The notes below the pieces were generated by a model. The model was given only the letters and a program-made list of their open reading frames with translations. It was not told where the DNA came from and did not search any database. Below, piece by piece: positions 15,434-18,071 of a DNA stretch of 18,071 bases. Made by a program: the position numbers and the translations under genes. How positions within the stretch are numbered: the first letter of the stretch is position 1; every line of letters begins with the position of its first letter. Source of the stretch: Candidatus Mcinerneyibacteriota bacterium (GTDB lineage Bacteria > AUK180 > JAQVHJ01); the NCBI GenBank assembly GCA_030630935.1, contig DAOVMD010000011.1:1-18071 (forward strand), read 5' to 3'.

Positions 15434-16180
15434 ATGAAAGGAATTTTGTTATTTGTGATTTTAGTTTTATTAATGCCCGTGGCATTCGGGGAGAATAATC
15501 TATTAAATGAAGATATTGACCCGGAGAGACGTGAAGAGTTAATTGAATACCTCGAGGATAGAGATGACTATAGCGATTACTTAATAAAGAAAATGCTTAA
15601 ATCACAACGTGATGAAAATTTATTTATACTTGATCGTGAACTTGGATTTTTGACAACATTCGAAGGTAGATCATTTTATGTGGAAAGAGTATATGAAAAT
15701 TTTCAAATGCATATATTTGACATAAAAACCGGAAAACAATTAATGTCAATTCCTTATATTTCAATTCAGGAATATTCAATTGATGAAGCAGGGGAATTTT
15801 ATATTGCTGTTCTTGAAGATGGTACAATTATCAAAATTCCAATTTTCATAAATGAATCAAATTTTAGTGATATTACAATCACTGATCAGTATGGAAACCC
15901 TATTGATATTCAATTCTCTCCTATATATTCTGATTTTGGTATAATTGGCGCACGGCTGCAATTGGGAAATAATGTTATATTTGATTATAAAAATCCACTC
16001 TATGGAAATTCAGGTGTCACAATTTTCGGGGATGTCAGTGATGATGGGATAGGTGATTTATACACGAAAGAAAAGTTCGTTTTATATATGAACTATTCCC
16101 TGGATCTTGATGAAGACGATGATGAGGACGATAAGAATGATCCCGATGATAAAGATAAGAAAAAAGATAAAGAAAAGTAA
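15434..16180 (+). CDS. Secreted protein with acidic/lysine tail, unknown function (cassette gene 2)
   Basis: This 248-residue protein has a signal peptide (hydrophobic ILLFVILVLLMPVAFG, cleavage near 19/20). A helical acidic segment (about 28-60) is followed by a beta-rich region (about 62-190) with repeating strand-turn pieces such as FDIKTGKQLMSIPY and EFYIAVLEDGTIIKIPI, reminiscent of propeller blades but too short for a whole propeller. GDVSDDGIGDLY (199-210) resembles Asp/Gly calcium-binding loops of the dockerin or FG-GAP type. The last 25 residues are almost only D, E and K, acidic first (224-239) and then lysine-rich (240-248). The start is set by AGGAGG (15423-15428) 5 nt before ATG, and the previous stop is 1 nt away. 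No family is recognised. Location is probably periplasmic or surface. Confidence 0.8.
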   Translation: MKGILLFVILVLLMPVAFGENNLLNEDIDPERREELIEYLEDRDDYSDYLIKKMLKSQRDENLFILDRELGFLTTFEGRSFYVERVYENFQMHIFDIKTGKQLMSIPYISIQEYSIDEAGEFYIAVLEDGTIIKIPIFINESNFSDITITDQYGNPIDIQFSPIYSDFGIIGARLQLGNNVIFDYKNPLYGNSGVTIFGDVSDDGIGDLYTKEKFVLYMNYSLDLDEDDDEDDKNDPDDKDKKKDKEK

Positions 16181-16216
16181 ATGAAAAATAATTCAAATTA
16201 TAAAGGAAAAAAGTAA
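16181..16216 (+). other. 11-codon mini-ORF exactly bridging cassette genes 2 and 3
   Basis: An ATG directly abuts the stop of gene 2 (TAA-ATG) and encodes MKNNSNYKGKK, and its own stop again abuts the ATG of gene 3 (TAA-ATG). The 13-mer AAAGTAAATGAAA occurs at both junctions. It has no independent Shine-Dalgarno; the AAAGGA inside it probably serves gene 3. It could aid re-initiation or be the product of a small duplication. Coding function is unproven. Confidence 0.3.
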
Positions 16217-17356
16217 ATGAAATGTAGAAGAAAAATTCAATTCTTATTCTTGTTATTTCTGATATTCTTAGTTCCAATTACAATATCAGCAAAAGAGAAA
16301 TATGAACTTAGTATTGATGAATTTATTTTGTATGACGATTTCTACAGTATCTACCAGGATTCCATAAAAATGGAATTGAAACATAAATCATACGAAACAT
16401 ATAAAGCAATCGGTTCTATGAACTTTGAATCAGAGATAAAATACCAGAATGGTGAAACTGTCGAAGAATCTTTATGGCATTTAGAAACATTTTCAATTCA
16501 ACACCGTTATGTACTTAGTACAAAGTGGAAAGTAAGGTTAAAATCCGAACTGGCCTATGACCATCATTATGATCCGTTATTCCGGAATACTACTTTTTCT
16601 AATGCGATAACATTCTACTATTATTATAATCTATTCTTTTACCTTAAACTGGAGTTTCAACTTCAAAAGGAATATTATACTGAATCCAGTATCCTTGATA
16701 ATCGTTCAAAGCAACTCCTGCTAAAAATTATGAAGAGACAATCAGTATTTAATTCTTATTATATTATGCTAATTGCAGGCGAGAGGAATCTCCCGTTTTG
16801 GCCCATCCCGAACGTATCCTCAGTGAGTAATAGAGTTGATAGTAATTTTAATCTGGTATTCTCAAATATCAATAGCGTTACAAAGAAAATATTTAATGAA
16901 TTTAATTTCCAGTTAGAATTTTATAAATCAAATATTAATGCTTATGAACTCTATAATATCGGTCCATACTTCCTGTTTGAATTCCCTGATGATAACTCGG
17001 AAACTAGAAAATTGATCAATGATTATTTTAATTATTACTTAAGAAAATTCTCGAATGTTACAACTTTTATTTTACCAAAAGATTATATCTTCCAGTTGAG
17101 TTTAACGTATCAATTGAAAGATTATCAGTCTAAAAATGCAAGAAACGAATTAGGGGTAATTAAAAAAACTAAAGAATGGGATGAGCAATATAATTTTTCT
17201 GTTAATATCATGAAGAATAAATTATTCTCAAAAAAAATATCCCTGAAATTCGGAATGCTTTACCAGGTAAGTTCATCAAATAATAAATTTAATCAATATT
17301 ACCTTTATGACGGGGAAAGATATTTGTTTACTCTTGGAATCAGCTGGAGAATGTAG
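16217..17356 (+). CDS. Predicted outer-membrane beta-barrel protein (cassette gene 3)
   Basis: This 379-residue protein has a signal peptide (MKCRRK, then hydrophobic FLFLLFLIFLVPITISA, cleavage near 25/26). The mature protein is rich in Tyr, Phe, Asn and Ser, with many amphipathic alternating segments ending in turns, for example WKVRLKSELAYDHHYD, FYLKLEFQLQKEYY, NEFNFQLEFYKS, FQLSLTYQLKDY and KISLKFGMLYQVSS. It closes with a final strand YLFTLGISWRM. This is the layout of outer-membrane barrels, though the last residue is Met after Trp-Arg rather than the usual terminal aromatic. No named family is recognised. It could be a porin-like channel or the surface anchor for the two exported proteins encoded before it (inference). 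A moderate AAAGG precedes ATG 16217. The gene ends at TAG 17354-17356, which overlaps a strong hairpin. Confidence 0.75.
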   Translation: MKCRRKIQFLFLLFLIFLVPITISAKEKYELSIDEFILYDDFYSIYQDSIKMELKHKSYETYKAIGSMNFESEIKYQNGETVEESLWHLETFSIQHRYVLSTKWKVRLKSELAYDHHYDPLFRNTTFSNAITFYYYYNLFFYLKLEFQLQKEYYTESSILDNRSKQLLLKIMKRQSVFNSYYIMLIAGERNLPFWPIPNVSSVSNRVDSNFNLVFSNINSVTKKIFNEFNFQLEFYKSNINAYELYNIGPYFLFEFPDDNSETRKLINDYFNYYLRKFSNVTTFILPKDYIFQLSLTYQLKDYQSKNARNELGVIKKTKEWDEQYNFSVNIMKNKLFSKKISLKFGMLYQVSSSNNKFNQYYLYDGERYLFTLGISWRM

Positions 17357-17382
17357 GTTCGATTAACTCTGTTAATCGAACC
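17356..17382 (+). terminator. Hairpin at the end of the exported-protein cassette
   Basis: GGTTCGATTAAC (17356-17367) and GTTAATCGAACC (17371-17382) form a perfect 12-bp stem with a 3-nt loop. The stem begins on the G of the stop codon of cassette gene 3. No T-run follows, so it may act as a 3' stabilising hairpin or a Rho-assisted terminator rather than a classical intrinsic terminator. Confidence 0.6.
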
Positions 17383-17430
17383 GAGAACAGATAGCAGAGA
17401 ACAGAGAGCTGAGAAAGAATATTGTTAGTA

Positions 17431-17505
17431 TTTGCTTCCAACCTTTGAGTGTTATTGAGAGAAGCAAAAGGTGTTATTGTTATTTCCAACGTCTGAGTGT
17501 CATTG
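17431..17505 (+). repeat. Imperfect 22-nt direct repeat pair inside a small inverted repeat
   Basis: TTCCAACCTTTGAGTGTTAT and onward (17436-17457) is repeated at 17484-17505 with 19 of 22 bases identical, 48 bp apart. TTTGCTTC (17431-17438) and GAAGCAAA (17461-17468) also form an 8-bp inverted repeat around the first copy. Confidence 0.55.
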
Positions 17506-17521
17506 TCCCGACGCGTCGGGA
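17506..17521. repeat. Perfect 16-bp palindrome TCCCGACGCGTCGGGA
   Basis: Fully self-complementary and very GC-rich for this DNA; it directly follows the second direct-repeat copy. Related TCCCGA/TCGGGG stems recur at 18033-18048. Confidence 0.6.
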
Positions 17522-17607
17522 TGACTTCCGTTACACTCCAGCCACGCGCTAAAGCAAATTGCGGCAATCTAAGTAATCCGAAGACAAAAGAATTGTTTGC
17601 CAAACAA

Positions 17608-17649
17608 AGTAGGGGCTTCCGGCCGGAAGCCCTGACCATTTGAACTTAA
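17608..17649 (+). repeat. Palindromic intergenic repeat, copy 2 (AGTAGGGG-palindrome-CCCTGACCAT type)
   Basis: AGTAGGGG leads into a perfect 20-bp palindrome (17613-17632, centre CCGGCCGG) and then CCCTGACCATTTGAACTTAA. The edges match copy 1 at 934-974, while the palindromic core differs completely. Confidence 0.65.
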
Positions 17650-17673
17650 ACACCCGTATGAAACTATATGGAG

Positions 17674-17706
17674 TGCATCAGGTAAATCAATGATTTTCCT
17701 GATGCA
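17674..17706. repeat. Inverted repeat with 16-bp arms, 1-nt centre
   Basis: TGCATCAGGTAAATCA (17674-17689) faces TGATTTTCCTGATGCA (17691-17706); 15 of 16 positions pair. As DNA this is a nearly continuous palindrome. Confidence 0.6.
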
Positions 17707-17707
17707 A

Positions 17708-17791
17708 GGGAATTTATTCCCATTATATTTCGTAGGCCTGGGTTTAAACCCAGGTTCAACAATTCACCAAATGTCACAGGAATTTATTCCT
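17708..17791. repeat. Trio of palindromes with a central TTTA core
   Basis: GGGAATTTATTCCC (17708-17721), CCTGGGTTTAAACCCAGG (17737-17754) and AGGAATTTATTCCT (17778-17791). The first and third share the same 12-bp core; the middle one is a perfect 18-mer. All are G/C-flanked stems around an A/T centre. Confidence 0.6.
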
Positions 17792-17841
17792 AATATGGGG
17801 ATTAAAAATATTTTTTTCTTTTCTTTTTATTTTTCTCTGCG

Positions 17842-17909
17842 TCCGGAGTTTATCCCGGATTCACTTCGGAGTGTACGGAGTTTACCCCGTTTTTTCGGGG
17901 CGGTGAATA
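17842..17909. repeat. Dispersed element copy 2, with CCCCG-T6-CGGGG hairpin
   Basis: TCCGG-N8-CCGGA (17842-17859) is followed by CCGGATTCACTTCGG (17856-17870), the exact reverse complement of a 15-mer in the element at 1010-1063. Then comes CGGAGTTTACCCCG, a T6 run, and CGGGGCGGTGAA (to 17908), nearly identical to 1032-1062. The CCCCG/CGGGG arms (17885-17900) form a hairpin over the T6 loop. Confidence 0.65.
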
Positions 17910-18032
17910 TTTTTACATTCGCTTATTTAATAAGTACCTTCAGCTCAAAATAAGTGCAGCATAATAATTAAAGCAAAAACATTATTCATTTTTCATTGTT
18001 CACTTTTCATTCTTATCCCGATGTTAAAAAAT

Positions 18033-18048
18033 CCCCGACAAATCGGGG
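18033..18048. repeat. Hairpin CCCCGA-CAAA-TCGGGG
   Basis: A 6-bp perfect stem with a 4-nt loop. It is followed by GTAAACTC and AATAAACTCC, which echo in reverse complement the GGAGTTTA motif of the preceding element. The element may continue beyond the window edge. Confidence 0.5.
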
Positions 18049-18071
18049 TAAACTCAATAAACTCCCTTTGG

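Larger units (their letters stand above)
17357..18071. other. Palindrome-rich intergenic region, 715 bp, no credible gene
   Basis: Open frames here translate through the palindromes and lack ribosome binding sites. The region contains a direct-repeat pair (17436-17505) and palindromes at 17506-17521, 17613-17632, 17674-17706, 17708-17721, 17737-17754, 17778-17791, 17885-17900 and 18033-18048. Two of the blocks have relatives at 934-974 and 1010-1063. It ends in a T/C-rich stretch of short 'ttcattttt' and 'ttcactttt' direct repeats (about 17983-18013). Confidence 0.75.

Noticed and set aside
17340-17639. Minus-strand 99-codon open frame after the barrel gene
   Set aside because: It spans the stop-codon hairpin, the direct repeats and a palindrome, without a ribosome binding site or recognisable domain. 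It is better explained as repeat translation.
17690-17953. Plus-strand 87-codon open frame in the right-hand spacer
   Set aside because: It reads straight through the palindromes and the repeat element, has no Shine-Dalgarno, and its composition follows the repeats rather than a protein family.
17506-18048. CRISPR array
   Set aside because: The palindromes differ in sequence and spacing and there is no constant repeat with uniform spacers.

Overview
The window is AT-rich (roughly one third G+C by eye) bacterial DNA with small, tightly packed operons separated by palindrome-rich spacers. Signal peptides, a predicted outer-membrane beta-barrel and a sigma-54 activator point to a diderm (Gram-negative-type) bacterium, probably of a low-GC, poorly cultured lineage. 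There is no rRNA or marker gene to place it, so I do not name a phylum.

Layout, left to right. (1) Positions 1-821, minus strand: the first 273 codons of a GspE/PilB-like protein (MshEN domain followed by a divergent N2-like domain) that runs off the left edge. (2) Positions 822-1403: a divergent intergenic region with one promoter in each direction and three repeat-like elements. (3) Positions 1404-11395: a 3,212-residue protein built almost wholly of tetratricopeptide-type repeats, overlapped by a VanZ-like membrane protein gene. A 38-codon ORF follows that looks like the amputated N-terminus of a carboxymuconolactone decarboxylase (AhpD-like) protein. (4) Positions 11488-14364: a near-consensus sigma-70 promoter, then a membrane sensor histidine kinase and an NtrC-type sigma-54 activator 1 nt apart. 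(5) Positions 14436-17382: two palindromes, a well-formed -24/-12 (sigma-54) promoter, and three exported proteins in a row: a periplasmic coiled-coil protein, a secreted protein with a strongly charged tail, and a predicted outer-membrane beta-barrel. A strong hairpin that begins on the last stop codon closes the unit. (6) Positions 17383-18071: no credible gene, but at least eight palindromes or hairpins, two of which have counterparts in the spacer at 822-1403.

How it may work together (inference): the kinase senses an envelope signal and phosphorylates the NtrC-type regulator. The regulator then activates sigma-54 transcription of the adjacent cassette of exported proteins. None of the three cassette proteins resembles a family I can name, so this linked 'two-component system, sigma-54 promoter, exported cassette' is the best candidate here for an undescribed system. 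The giant TPR protein is the other standout. Three sigma-70-type promoters in the window share the same architecture (TTGACA/T, 17-18 nt spacer, TGn-extended -10), which helps to fix the gene starts.
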